Assembly (NCBI GenBank): GCA_910589035.1
Contig: CAJUSI010000076.1
Span: forward strand, 1 to 64,000
Source of the DNA: an uncultured Acetatifactor sp.
GTDB taxonomy: Bacteria; Bacillota; Clostridia; Lachnospirales; Lachnospiraceae
Direction: 5' to 3'
DNA length: 64,000 bases
Shown here piece after piece: positions 25,254 through 33,040 of the stretch. Position 1 is the stretch's first letter; every line of letters begins with the position of its first letter. The position numbers and the translations under genes are program-made. The notes beneath the pieces are model-generated. The model ran no database searches and had not been told where the DNA came from. It worked only from the letters and a program-made list of their open reading frames with translations.

Positions 25254-27161
25254 ATGCCAGTACATAACGCCAACCTGCTCATCAGAGACGCCCGGATAAA
25301 AGCTGGCCTCACCCAGGAACAGCTTTCTGAGGGCATCTGCACCCCTCAGGCGCTCTCCAGAATTGAGACCGGAATGGCAAACGTAAGCCATGTCACTTTT
25401 CAGGCGCTTATGGAGCGTGCTGGGGCACAGTATGGACGTTTTCCTGTCTTCAACAGCCGGGACGGGTTTGAATGTTTCTATGGGCTTAAGCGTGTCCGCC
25501 TCTATCTGGATGCCTGGCAGCTGCTTTCTGCCTATGATGAGCTTGATAAAATAGAAAAAAAGAACTGGGCTGACAACAGGTTGTATTATCAGGAATGGCT
25601 GCTGCTTCACTGCAGGCTCCAATTCCTCTCCGGCCGCTGCTCCCACCAGCTAAACTACGACACCCTCCTGGATACGCTGCACATAACCAGACCGAATATT
25701 GATTTGTCAGATTTCCGCGAATGCCTCCTGTCCCAGAATGAAATCCAGATTCTAACCTTAATCGCTCAGGAAGCGCTATATCTGGATATGCCGTCGCTTT
25801 GTCGTCAGATCAGTGTTCAGTTAATTAGCTGCTTGGAAAGCAGCACATTTGCTCTTATTGAGAAGGAACGGATGCTGGCAGATGTTGCCATTGTCGATAC
25901 AAAATACCTGATTGGGATGGAAGATTACAGCACCGCTTTGGAATTGGCTGACTCCAGCCGTAAAAAAGCTGCCGTAAATGCCTATGATGCACCCTTAATC
26001 GAGTTAACCTTTCTCACCGGATTATGCTGCCATTATTTAAAGGAATATAATTTGGCAGACATCCATATAAAGGCAGCTTTCTATTCTGCCCAGGCAATAG
26101 AAAGCTGCTATGCTACATTGTGCCGGGATTTCCTGAGAGCAAAGACCGATTATCGGATCACCGGCAGTATGATGGACTTTCCAACGGTTCCCCTGACTGC
26201 ATATCCTGCCAGGGTTTTTCAGGATTCTGTCAAGGTAACCGACGGACTTTACGAGACAAACACCGATAGTCCCTACACCCTGGGCAATCTGATACAGGAT
26301 CTGCGGCTGGAACAGAAAGTCAGCCAGCAGTCTCTCTGCCATGGATTATGCAGTAAATCCAAGCTATCCAAAATAGAGAATAATATACTGCAGCCTGATG
26401 TCTCTCTTGTAGCCGCGCTATTGCAGCGCCTGGGCTTATCCGGCAAAATTTTCCCTTATTGGGGGAATCAAACGGATGCTGAATTTAATGATTTGTATTT
26501 TAAAACAGTGCATCATCGAGTTATACCAAACGAAATATTGATAAAGCAATATAACAAATTAGAAAATTTGATTAGTCCGAATGATATTTTATACTATCAG
26601 GAATATCTCACTCTTAGAGCGCTCCGTTTAGACTCTCCTGATGAGAAAATCCACAGTCTTACCGAAGCCCTGCTCCTTACACTGCCCGGTTTTGACATAC
26701 ACCAAATCTGTAACTATCGGCTGACTTGCGAAGAACTATCCATCCTCAGCAATATCGCCCATGAATACAGACATACCAGAGACTCTCATCTAAGCTCCCT
26801 TTACTTTCTGCAGATACTGGCCTATGTCCAAAAAACAAAGCCGGATATCTTATTACTGGCCAAATTTCTGCCTATTACTGGCTTCATGTACTGTCGCAGT
26901 CTGTACATTTTGAAGTTCTATCAGGAAACTGCGGCACTTCCTGCTTCACTTGATATGAATATTATGAAATACTATATCAACAGTTACGGTACCTTCCTGT
27001 TTTGTTATTCTCAGGCTCTGGGGGAATGCGCCTGCCTGGAAGAAGCCCGCACGGCAGCAATACAATCATATGCTATCAGCATATTAACAGAACGTCCCCA
27101 AAACGCTTCTGCCCTGAAGCAGTACTTTCATGATGATTTTGACATCGAATTAGATTATTAA
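25254..27161 (+). CDS. Regulator with two tandem HTH-TPR-like modules
   Basis: 635 residues made of two related halves. Module 1 has an XRE-type HTH at about 8-58 (ARIKAGLTQEQLSEG, TPQALSRIETG) and a helical region to about 330. Module 2 has an HTH at about 343-395 (DLRLEQKVSQQSLCHG, SKLSKIENN) and a second helical region. The halves align visibly: LYYQEWLLL with LYYQEYLTL, and NEIQILTLIAQE with EELSILSNIAHE. Single-module relatives such as Rgg/PlcR bind signal peptides through TPR-like helices. GGAGGG lies seven bases before the ATG at 25254; an ATG two codons earlier abuts it. It is divergent from the peptidase operon and convergent with the peptide gene. Confidence 0.85.
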   Translation: MPVHNANLLIRDARIKAGLTQEQLSEGICTPQALSRIETGMANVSHVTFQALMERAGAQYGRFPVFNSRDGFECFYGLKRVRLYLDAWQLLSAYDELDKIEKKNWADNRLYYQEWLLLHCRLQFLSGRCSHQLNYDTLLDTLHITRPNIDLSDFRECLLSQNEIQILTLIAQEALYLDMPSLCRQISVQLISCLESSTFALIEKERMLADVAIVDTKYLIGMEDYSTALELADSSRKKAAVNAYDAPLIELTFLTGLCCHYLKEYNLADIHIKAAFYSAQAIESCYATLCRDFLRAKTDYRITGSMMDFPTVPLTAYPARVFQDSVKVTDGLYETNTDSPYTLGNLIQDLRLEQKVSQQSLCHGLCSKSKLSKIENNILQPDVSLVAALLQRLGLSGKIFPYWGNQTDAEFNDLYFKTVHHRVIPNEILIKQYNKLENLISPNDILYYQEYLTLRALRLDSPDEKIHSLTEALLLTLPGFDIHQICNYRLTCEELSILSNIAHEYRHTRDSHLSSLYFLQILAYVQKTKPDILLLAKFLPITGFMYCRSLYILKFYQETAALPASLDMNIMKYYINSYGTFLFCYSQALGECACLEEARTAAIQSYAISILTERPQNASALKQYFHDDFDIELDY

Positions 27162-27270
27162 TCCGTAATCTATAGTTTCCTTTCTTCCGTATGAATGGAG
27201 GCTTTATTCTGTCATCTTCTACGCTTCCGCCTACTCTATTCGTTCCAATATAGCTGGGGAATTTGCTTTT

Positions 27271-27504
27271 TCATTCAGCAATAATTTGAATATCATCTTC
27301 ATCCACCAAATCCCCGCAGGGCATAATATCGTCATCCTCGCCATTACCAGCCCCCGGCTGTTCGCTTCCGACATCCGTCTCTCCCATCAGGCTTCCTGCT
27401 GCCCCGGCATCCGTGGAAGGCATAGCCGCCGACATAAACAGCAATCCCACAATCAGCGCCTCTGTCAAAATTTTCTTCAATCTGTTTCTAAATTTCATTC
27501 CCAC
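27271..27504 (-). CDS. Small secreted acidic peptide, 77 aa; candidate signal or export substrate
   Basis: A basic start (MKFRNRLKK) and a hydrophobic stretch (ALIVGLLFMSAAM) make a signal-peptide-like N-terminus, with a plausible AxA-type cut near DAGAAGS. The remaining 40 or so residues are acidic (GNGEDDDIMPCGDLVDEDD) with one Cys, ending IQIIAE. AAAGGAG is nine bases before a GTG (27502-27504); an ATG two codons later is the alternative. Its promoter has the same element and 34-base spacing as the peptidase/ABC operon, which links it to that system. Function is not recognised; a pheromone precursor is one reading. Confidence 0.65.
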   Translation of the reverse strand: MGMKFRNRLKKILTEALIVGLLFMSAAMPSTDAGAAGSLMGETDVGSEQPGAGNGEDDDIMPCGDLVDEDDIQIIAE

Positions 27505-27711
27505 TGTGTGCATCTCCTTTGTAATCAATTTTATGCGGAACATCCCCCGCTTCTTTGCCCCATGCCTATGCCAAACCGTCACGGGCAGCCTGTCAGGTCT
27601 TCTGCTTTGGCGCAGCCTGTTTTCACCATCAGCGTGCAACTGTCTTATCTGCCGGCTCCGTCACTTGCAGAAGGCCGTTCTTTCTGCCCTGAATCGATGT
27701 TTCTTTTTTAT

Positions 27712-27777
27712 ATTATAGCACTGAAATGACCCTCCAAAAATATACTGATCGGAATTTTTCAGGTTTCCATTCAGGTT
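27712..27777 (-). promoter_or_regulatory. Element-controlled promoter of the small peptide
   Basis: On the minus strand, GGAAACCTGAAAAATTC (27768-27752), 34 bases, then TATAAT (27717-27712). The -35 box (TTTTTG) is weak. AACCTGAA occurs twice, 12 bases apart (27777-27770 and 27765-27758). The 17 bases are identical to the element at 25154-25170. Confidence 0.75.
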
Positions 27778-27780
27778 GAA

Positions 27781-30321
27781 TCAAATAGTCTGAAAGCCAA
27801 TCCGCACCACAAAGAGATCCGCATCCGTCTCCCAGCCGAATTCCCCGCCGCAGGCCTCCGTAAAGCTCTGGGCAATGGACAGCCCCAGCCCGCTGCCGCC
27901 GTCCGTGCGGCTCCTGTCTCCCCGGGCAAAGCGCTCCGCAAAATCCTTCCCCTTCTCCAGCTCCTGGGAGGAAGTGTTCTTCACACTGGCAACCGCCATT
28001 CTTCCGTCTCTCCGCAGGCTCACATACACCCGTGAGCCCTCCAGCGAATACTGAATCGCATTCTGGAACAGATTCTGGAACACCCGGTACATCCGCTGCC
28101 CGTCCGCCCGGATCATCACAGCCTCCTCCGGAATCTCCGTCCGGAAGACCACAGGACTCCTCCCGATCTCTTCCTCCATATCCGCCAGTGTCTGGCGCAG
28201 AAGCTTGCCGAAATCCAGCTCCTCCATCTGCATGGGCAGCTCCCCGGAGGCGGCCTTGCTCACCGCAAACACATCCTGCACCATATTTTTCAGCCGCTGG
28301 GACTTCTCGTCCAGAATCGCCACGTACTCCTTCACATGCTCCGGCAGTCCCTCCTCCTGCTTTAAGAACTGCACATAGCTGATAATGGAAGTCAGGGGCG
28401 TCTTAATATCGTGGGACACATTGGCGATGAGCTCCACCTTCATCCGCTCGCTCTTCATCTGCTCGTCCACAGCCTTCTCCATGCCGCAGCGGATATCCTC
28501 CATCTGCTCCATGATACTTTCCAGGTCGTGTCCCGCAAACTGCCCGCCGAAATCCTTATAATTGCCGTCGCGGATTTCCCCCACGCACTTGGCCAGCTCT
28601 TCCAGATCCCTTGCAGTCTCCATATTCTTCTTCCCTGCCAGATATGCTGCCAGGATAAACAGGAACACTCCCAGGACGGCCGCAGCCCCTATCCCCCAGA
28701 TCCCCCGGGCATTCCCGTACCCCCTGCGGCCATAGACCGCCAGCGCGAACATCATGATTCCAAATACCGCCGCACATAGGAACACCGCCAGATTCCTTGC
28801 AGCCATCCGCTTCGACAGAGGGCGGTTCAAATTTCCGGAAGAGAAAGTCCGGTACAGCCGGGCAATCAATCCGTTTTTCCAGATCCTCTTGTTATATTTC
28901 AGATCCTTCCAGAGGAAGAAAAGGCTCCAGAAGCACAGAAGGATAAGAAGCGTCGGCAAAGCTTCCAGGATCTCCCTTCCCCAGACGGACAGCCCTTCCA
29001 TGGTGTAATATTCCGGGAAAGCATATTCCCATTCTCCCCACAGGTAATAGGAAGCCCTTCGTATATAGTAAAGAATCCCAAAAAACAGACCGCAGAAGTA
29101 CAGCGCCTTGCACTCTACCCAGATTTTTCCCAGAAAACGGGCAATTCCTGCTTCCGCCTCCCGCCTGTTCTTCCTGCATATGGCCGACAAGAGCAGAAGT
29201 ATCAGCCCCAGAGTCAGGCATACCATATCCATGAGAAGAACCTTCCGGGACGATGCCGTATTATAGTTCATCCAGTACAGGGTGTTGTCGTACTGCCTGC
29301 TGCCCCCGTTTTCATAGGCGCCTTTCACATACAGGAAGGGGTCCTTTGCCACAGCCATGCAGACCGTCACATTCTTCAGATTTTCATCCGCGGGGAAATT
29401 GCGGTATCCGGGCACATACCAGGCGCCCGTCCCGTCCTCCTCCCGGTAATAGCCGTCCCCGTAGACATCCTCTTCCTTCCCGTCCTTCCATATCCTCACC
29501 TTTTCCCCGTCAAAATACAGAAGGAAGTTGTAACCCTCCGGGGCGGCTGCCATTCCGTTCTCCGCAGACAGTTCGGCATTGGCGTACAGTACCTTTCCGT
29601 CCCTGGAAACGCTGTAGAGCAGATTCTGATCCCCTTTGATCAGATCGTGATATTTCCGGGCGATTTTCTCATTTGCCTTCTCAATGCCCTCCTGTTTCCC
29701 GGCTTCTGTCTCCGGCAGTGTACTTGCTTCCGCTTCCGCCTCTGCACGGTCAGCCCGCAGTCCCATTCGATAAGACTCCAGTTCCTCACGGAAGGCTCCT
29801 ATTTCTTCCCGGAGACTTTCCAGCTCCTTCCCGGCGTTTTCCCCGCTCTCAGCCGTCAGCCCCGCCAGTATGTTGCTGTATACATCCCACATCTCCCCTA
29901 TACCGTCCAGAGTCTCCGACAGGGAATCTATATACTGCTCCTGCGCATAGCGGTAATTCTCCCATTCCCACTGCGCATCATCGTCATAACCGCCGTCTTC
30001 ATAATAGCGGAAGCCGTCATACCATTCATACCCTCCGTAATTATAAAAGGTATAGGATGTACCGTCCCCGTATGTGCTCACAGACCCAAGCGCCCCTCCC
30101 GATGCCATAATCAGAAGGTTTTCCAGACGCCCCGCTATATAGGACCGGAACCTTCCGCTGCGCTGATAATCGTCCTCCAGCAGCTTTCCCACCTGCCAGA
30201 ATCTGACACTGCCGGGTTTGTTTTTTAAAATCCCCGCAAAGCCGCCGATCGCCAGGCTCACGCCCAGAAAGAAAATGATAAAACTAATTGCCTTTTTCCT
30301 GTTTTTCCATTTTGTATCCAA
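27781..30321 (-). CDS. Membrane sensor histidine kinase, VanS/OmpR-partner type
   Basis: 846 residues. One membrane helix near residues 12-32 (ISFIIFFLGVSLAIGG) is followed by a large outside domain to about 365, then about five more helices (for example MVCLTLGLILLLLSAI, GIMMFALAVYG), a linker, the phospho-acceptor His in NVSHDIKTPLTSII and an ATPase domain (NLFQNAIQYS, GGSGLGLSIAQSF). The large sensor and extra helices are unusual for this class. It starts with TTG at 30321 inside the end of the response regulator gene, with AAGGTGG seven bases before it. The signal is unknown. Confidence 0.92.
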   Translation of the reverse strand: MDTKWKNRKKAISFIIFFLGVSLAIGGFAGILKNKPGSVRFWQVGKLLEDDYQRSGRFRSYIAGRLENLLIMASGGALGSVSTYGDGTSYTFYNYGGYEWYDGFRYYEDGGYDDDAQWEWENYRYAQEQYIDSLSETLDGIGEMWDVYSNILAGLTAESGENAGKELESLREEIGAFREELESYRMGLRADRAEAEAEASTLPETEAGKQEGIEKANEKIARKYHDLIKGDQNLLYSVSRDGKVLYANAELSAENGMAAAPEGYNFLLYFDGEKVRIWKDGKEEDVYGDGYYREEDGTGAWYVPGYRNFPADENLKNVTVCMAVAKDPFLYVKGAYENGGSRQYDNTLYWMNYNTASSRKVLLMDMVCLTLGLILLLLSAICRKNRREAEAGIARFLGKIWVECKALYFCGLFFGILYYIRRASYYLWGEWEYAFPEYYTMEGLSVWGREILEALPTLLILLCFWSLFFLWKDLKYNKRIWKNGLIARLYRTFSSGNLNRPLSKRMAARNLAVFLCAAVFGIMMFALAVYGRRGYGNARGIWGIGAAAVLGVFLFILAAYLAGKKNMETARDLEELAKCVGEIRDGNYKDFGGQFAGHDLESIMEQMEDIRCGMEKAVDEQMKSERMKVELIANVSHDIKTPLTSIISYVQFLKQEEGLPEHVKEYVAILDEKSQRLKNMVQDVFAVSKAASGELPMQMEELDFGKLLRQTLADMEEEIGRSPVVFRTEIPEEAVMIRADGQRMYRVFQNLFQNAIQYSLEGSRVYVSLRRDGRMAVASVKNTSSQELEKGKDFAERFARGDRSRTDGGSGLGLSIAQSFTEACGGEFGWETDADLFVVRIGFQTI

Positions 30322-30994
30322 TGCCCCACACCACCTTTATATATTCTGGCTCCTTCGGATTCAGTTCCAGCTTCTCCCGGATGCGCCGGATATGCACCAT
30401 AACCGTGCTCTCCGACGCAAAGGCTTCCTCCTCCCACACCCGTCGGTAAATCTCTTCTGCCGGAAATACTCTGCCAAGATTATGCATGAAGAGCTCCACA
30501 ATTTTGGTCTCCGTGGCAGTAAGCTTCACCGGTTCTCCGTCCGCATACAGGATTTTCTCATCCGTCCGGTAGGCCAGGCGGCCGTTTCTGATCTCACCGC
30601 CTCTGCTGCCTGTGTGGATATCCCCCAGGCTGGTGTATCTGCGCAGATGGCTTTTCACCCGGGCGGCCAGTTCCTGGGGATTATAGGGCTTGGCCACATA
30701 ATCGTCCGCCCCCATGGAAAGCCCCAGCACCTTGTCGCTGTCCTCGCTTTTGGCACTCAAGATGATCACGGGAATATTCTGCTTTTCCCTGATACGCATC
30801 AGCGCGGAGAGTCCGTCCAGCTTCGGCATCATCACATCGATGAGCACCAGGCGGACCGGCTGTGTGGCAAGAATCTCCAGAGCCTGCTTCCCGTCATAGG
30901 CCTTCAGCACCCTGTATCCCTCGCCCTCCAGCAAAATGCCGATGGCCCTCACGATCTCCCTGTCATCATCCACTACCAGTACGCACTCTCCCAT
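30284..30994 (-). CDS. OmpR/PhoB-family response regulator
   Basis: 236 residues. The receiver domain has the acidic pair in VVDDDREIV, the phospho-acceptor Asp in LVLIDVMMPKLDG and the Lys in DDYVAKPYNPQEL. The C-terminal winged helix ends with VMVHIRRIREKLELNP and VWGIGYKM, the typical DNA-binding half. It overlaps the kinase gene by 38 bases. Three direct repeats upstream (31177-31219) are likely binding sites for autoregulation. No target gene can be named with confidence. Confidence 0.94.
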   Translation of the reverse strand: MGECVLVVDDDREIVRAIGILLEGEGYRVLKAYDGKQALEILATQPVRLVLIDVMMPKLDGLSALMRIREKQNIPVIILSAKSEDSDKVLGLSMGADDYVAKPYNPQELAARVKSHLRRYTSLGDIHTGSRGGEIRNGRLAYRTDEKILYADGEPVKLTATETKIVELFMHNLGRVFPAEEIYRRVWEEEAFASESTVMVHIRRIREKLELNPKEPEYIKVVWGIGYKMEKQEKGN

Positions 30995-31176
30995 TTCCCT
31001 GTTCCCGCCTTTCCCTGCTTTCCTAATACCCTTTTCCCGGCCGCCTCCGCATGACCATTCTTCATGGGATTCGTACCGCGCAGCCGGTCCTTATCGCCCC
31101 GTCCTGCGCGGCTGTCTCTCTGCCTGAAGCTGCATGCCGAACCGTATCCTTTGAGCTGAAGTAAGTCTATCACAGC

Positions 31177-31219
31177 TTTTTTACAAATTTGCCGGGGTAT
31201 TTCTTACAAATTTCTTACA
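31177..31219 (-). promoter_or_regulatory. Direct repeats upstream of the response regulator
   Basis: On the plus strand: TTTTTTACAAA (31177), TTTCTTACAAA (31200) and TTTCTTACA (31211), spaced 23 and 11 bases, close to two turns and one turn of DNA. This is the usual pattern for an OmpR-type regulator binding upstream of its own operon. Confidence 0.55.
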
Positions 31220-31494
31220 GCCCGCCGGCTGCCGAACCGGCCCTGTACCTCTCTTCTACGATTCCACAGCAAAGCGGATATGTCAAGTAAAATGTGGTTC
31301 TTTCCGTACTTTTACTGAAATGACAGCCTTTTCCGTCTGACAGACATGGCATTCTGGAATATTTTGGTTCAAAAGAGCTGTGAAAGCAACAGACAATGGA
31401 AAAACCTGAAAAGAACATCTGCGGCTGTTCTGAGGAATCCCTGTAAAAAGAAAAAGGGAATTCCGTCGAATTTTCGGATATTATGAAAAAGTCA

Positions 31495-31523
31495 ATGACA
31501 ATATCTCTCGTCTGTGATATGAT
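31495..31523 (+). promoter_or_regulatory. Promoter of the coiled-coil gene
   Basis: ATGACA and TATGAT are separated by 17 bases. Transcription would start near 31530, which rules out the upstream Met codons in the same frame. Confidence 0.6.
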
Positions 31524-31554
31524 GGATACAGTCTTTGAAAGGAGGTACCTCATT

Positions 31555-32139
31555 ATGGCATTGACACCAGATGATCTGCTGGCAATTTCGCAATTATTGG
31601 ATGTAAAATTGAAAGCAGAGATACAGCCGATAAAAAATGAACTGCAAGCCGTCAAGACCGAAATACAATCCGTTAAAGCCGAACTTCGGGCCGAAATACA
31701 AGCTGTTAAAGCTGAACTTCATGCTGAAATACAAGCTGTCAGATCTGAGCTCCAGGCTCAGATGCAGGAGATGCAGGCTCAAATACAGGAACTGCGGGCT
31801 CAGATGCAGGAGATGCAGGCTCAGATACAGGAGATGCAGGCTCAGATACAGGAACTGCGGGCTCAGATGCAGGAGATGCAGGCTCAGATGCAGAAGATGC
31901 GGGCTCAGATACAGGAACTGCAGGCTCAGATGCAGGAGATGCAGGCCGAATCACTTCAGATGAAACTGTTCCAGGAAAATGTAATGATGCCTCGATTGCG
32001 CACAATCGAAGCCTGCTACCTCTCAACCTACGAAAAATACAAGAATTCCGCAGAGGGCTATGAAGCGCTGCAGGCTGACAATGAGCTCATGAAGCAAGTC
32101 ATTATGGAACATAGCGCACAGCTCCAGAAGCTGGCATAA
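31555..32139 (+). CDS. Coiled-coil protein with 21-bp tandem repeats
   Basis: 194 residues, soluble and almost wholly helical. After MALTPDDLLAISQLLDVKL come heptads based on VKAELxAEIQA and then about nine copies of AQMQEMQ or AQIQELR-type heptads (coding bases about 31751-31943), so each unit is 21 bp. The C-terminal 50 residues are not repetitive (FQENVMMPRLRTIEACY). It would form a long rod and probably oligomerise. GAAAGGAGGT is correctly placed before the ATG at 31555. I do not recognise a function. A strong terminator follows at once. Confidence 0.8.
   Translation: MALTPDDLLAISQLLDVKLKAEIQPIKNELQAVKTEIQSVKAELRAEIQAVKAELHAEIQAVRSELQAQMQEMQAQIQELRAQMQEMQAQIQEMQAQIQELRAQMQEMQAQMQKMRAQIQELQAQMQEMQAESLQMKLFQENVMMPRLRTIEACYLSTYEKYKNSAEGYEALQADNELMKQVIMEHSAQLQKLA
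31751..31943. repeat. 21-bp minisatellite inside the coiled-coil gene
   Basis: Near-identical units of the type CAGGCTCAGATGCAGGAGATG follow each other in frame. Exact repetition at DNA level suggests copy-number change by slippage or recombination, which would alter rod length by seven residues per unit. Confidence 0.8.
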
Positions 32140-32145
32140 GCGCCG

Positions 32146-32186
32146 AAAACCGCATCCAGGGTTTATCCCCGTGATGCGGTTTTGCT
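32146..32186. terminator. Bidirectional terminator between coiled-coil and permease genes
   Basis: AAAACCGCATC (32146-32155) and GATGCGGTTTT (32173-32183) are perfect complements; both strands end in a T run. It separates two convergent units. Confidence 0.85.
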
Positions 32187-32203
32187 TTGGAAAATTGCCG
32201 CGC

Positions 32204-33040
32204 CTATCCCTTCACCGCTCCCGCCGTCATGCCGTTCACCATGAACCGGACCAGGCAGAAATAGAGGATGACGATGGGCACCGCAATGAACACGGCTCCC
32301 GCCGCGAAGCGGGCAAATTCCGTTTCCCCCAGGCTCATGAGCCCTACGGCCACGGTGTACAGATCCTTCTCCTTTAAAAGAAGCTTCGGGAGGATGAAGT
32401 CGCTCCAGGGAAAGGTGAAGCTGGTCAGCGCTGTGTAGACGATGATGGGCATGGAAATGGGCAGGTTGATCCTTGTAAATACCTGAAAGTTGGTGGCCCC
32501 GTCGATGCGCGCCGCCTCGTCGATGGAGGCGGGGATCGTGTCAAAGAATCCTTTCTGTGTCAGGTAGCCCATGGGCGCGTTTGCGCTGTAAATCAAGATC
32601 AGCCCCCATACATTATTGATCAGCCCGAACTGGGTCATGATAATATACACCGCAATCATCCCCATGAAGGATGGGAACATTCCCAGAAGCAGCGTGGTCT
32701 TCATCATGGTCTTTCTGGCTCCGAACTGAAAGCGGGACATGGTGTAAGCTGTCAGAATCGTCAGGAATGTCCCCGCCAGGCAGCTCATAACTGCAATAAA
32801 CAGAGTGTTTCGAAACCACCTGGGATAATTGTACATGGCCGTGTCCGTAAACAGCGCCCTGAAGGTATCCAGACTGTATGCTCCAGGGAAAAATCCTTCA
32901 AAGGAATAGATGGAGCCCGACTTGCTGAAGGAAGCCAGAATCAGCCACAGGCATGGAAAGAAGAAGAGGAAGCACACCGCAATCAGAATCAGATAAGTGA
33001 CACAGGTGTCAGCTGTTCTCGAAAATTTTCTCTTTTTCAT
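32204..33040 (-). CDS. Maltose-type ABC permease, MalG-like
   Basis: 278 residues, six membrane helices. The EAA loop EAARIDGATNFQVFTRINLP, which contacts the ATPase, is in its normal place. The likely cargo is maltose or maltodextrin, judged from the GH13 enzyme and binding protein in the same cluster. It overlaps the MalF-like gene by four bases. No ATPase gene is nearby; in Bacillota such importers often share one MsmX/MsmK-type ATPase coded elsewhere. Confidence 0.92.
   Translation of the reverse strand: MKKRKFSRTADTCVTYLILIAVCFLFFFPCLWLILASFSKSGSIYSFEGFFPGAYSLDTFRALFTDTAMYNYPRWFRNTLFIAVMSCLAGTFLTILTAYTMSRFQFGARKTMMKTTLLLGMFPSFMGMIAVYIIMTQFGLINNVWGLILIYSANAPMGYLTQKGFFDTIPASIDEAARIDGATNFQVFTRINLPISMPIIVYTALTSFTFPWSDFILPKLLLKEKDLYTVAVGLMSLGETEFARFAAGAVFIAVPIVILYFCLVRFMVNGMTAGAVKG

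Larger units (their letters stand above)
30995..31554. other. Intergenic region between response regulator and coiled-coil gene
   Basis: Holds the repeat cluster at 31177-31219 and the promoter at 31495-31523. The part from 31230 to 31490 has no gene that I can support and no clear remnant. Confidence 0.5.

Noticed and set aside
31401..31419. GAAAAACCTGAAAAGAAC as a third copy of the shared 17-bp element
   Set aside because: It differs at several positions and no TATAAT lies 34 bases downstream on that strand.
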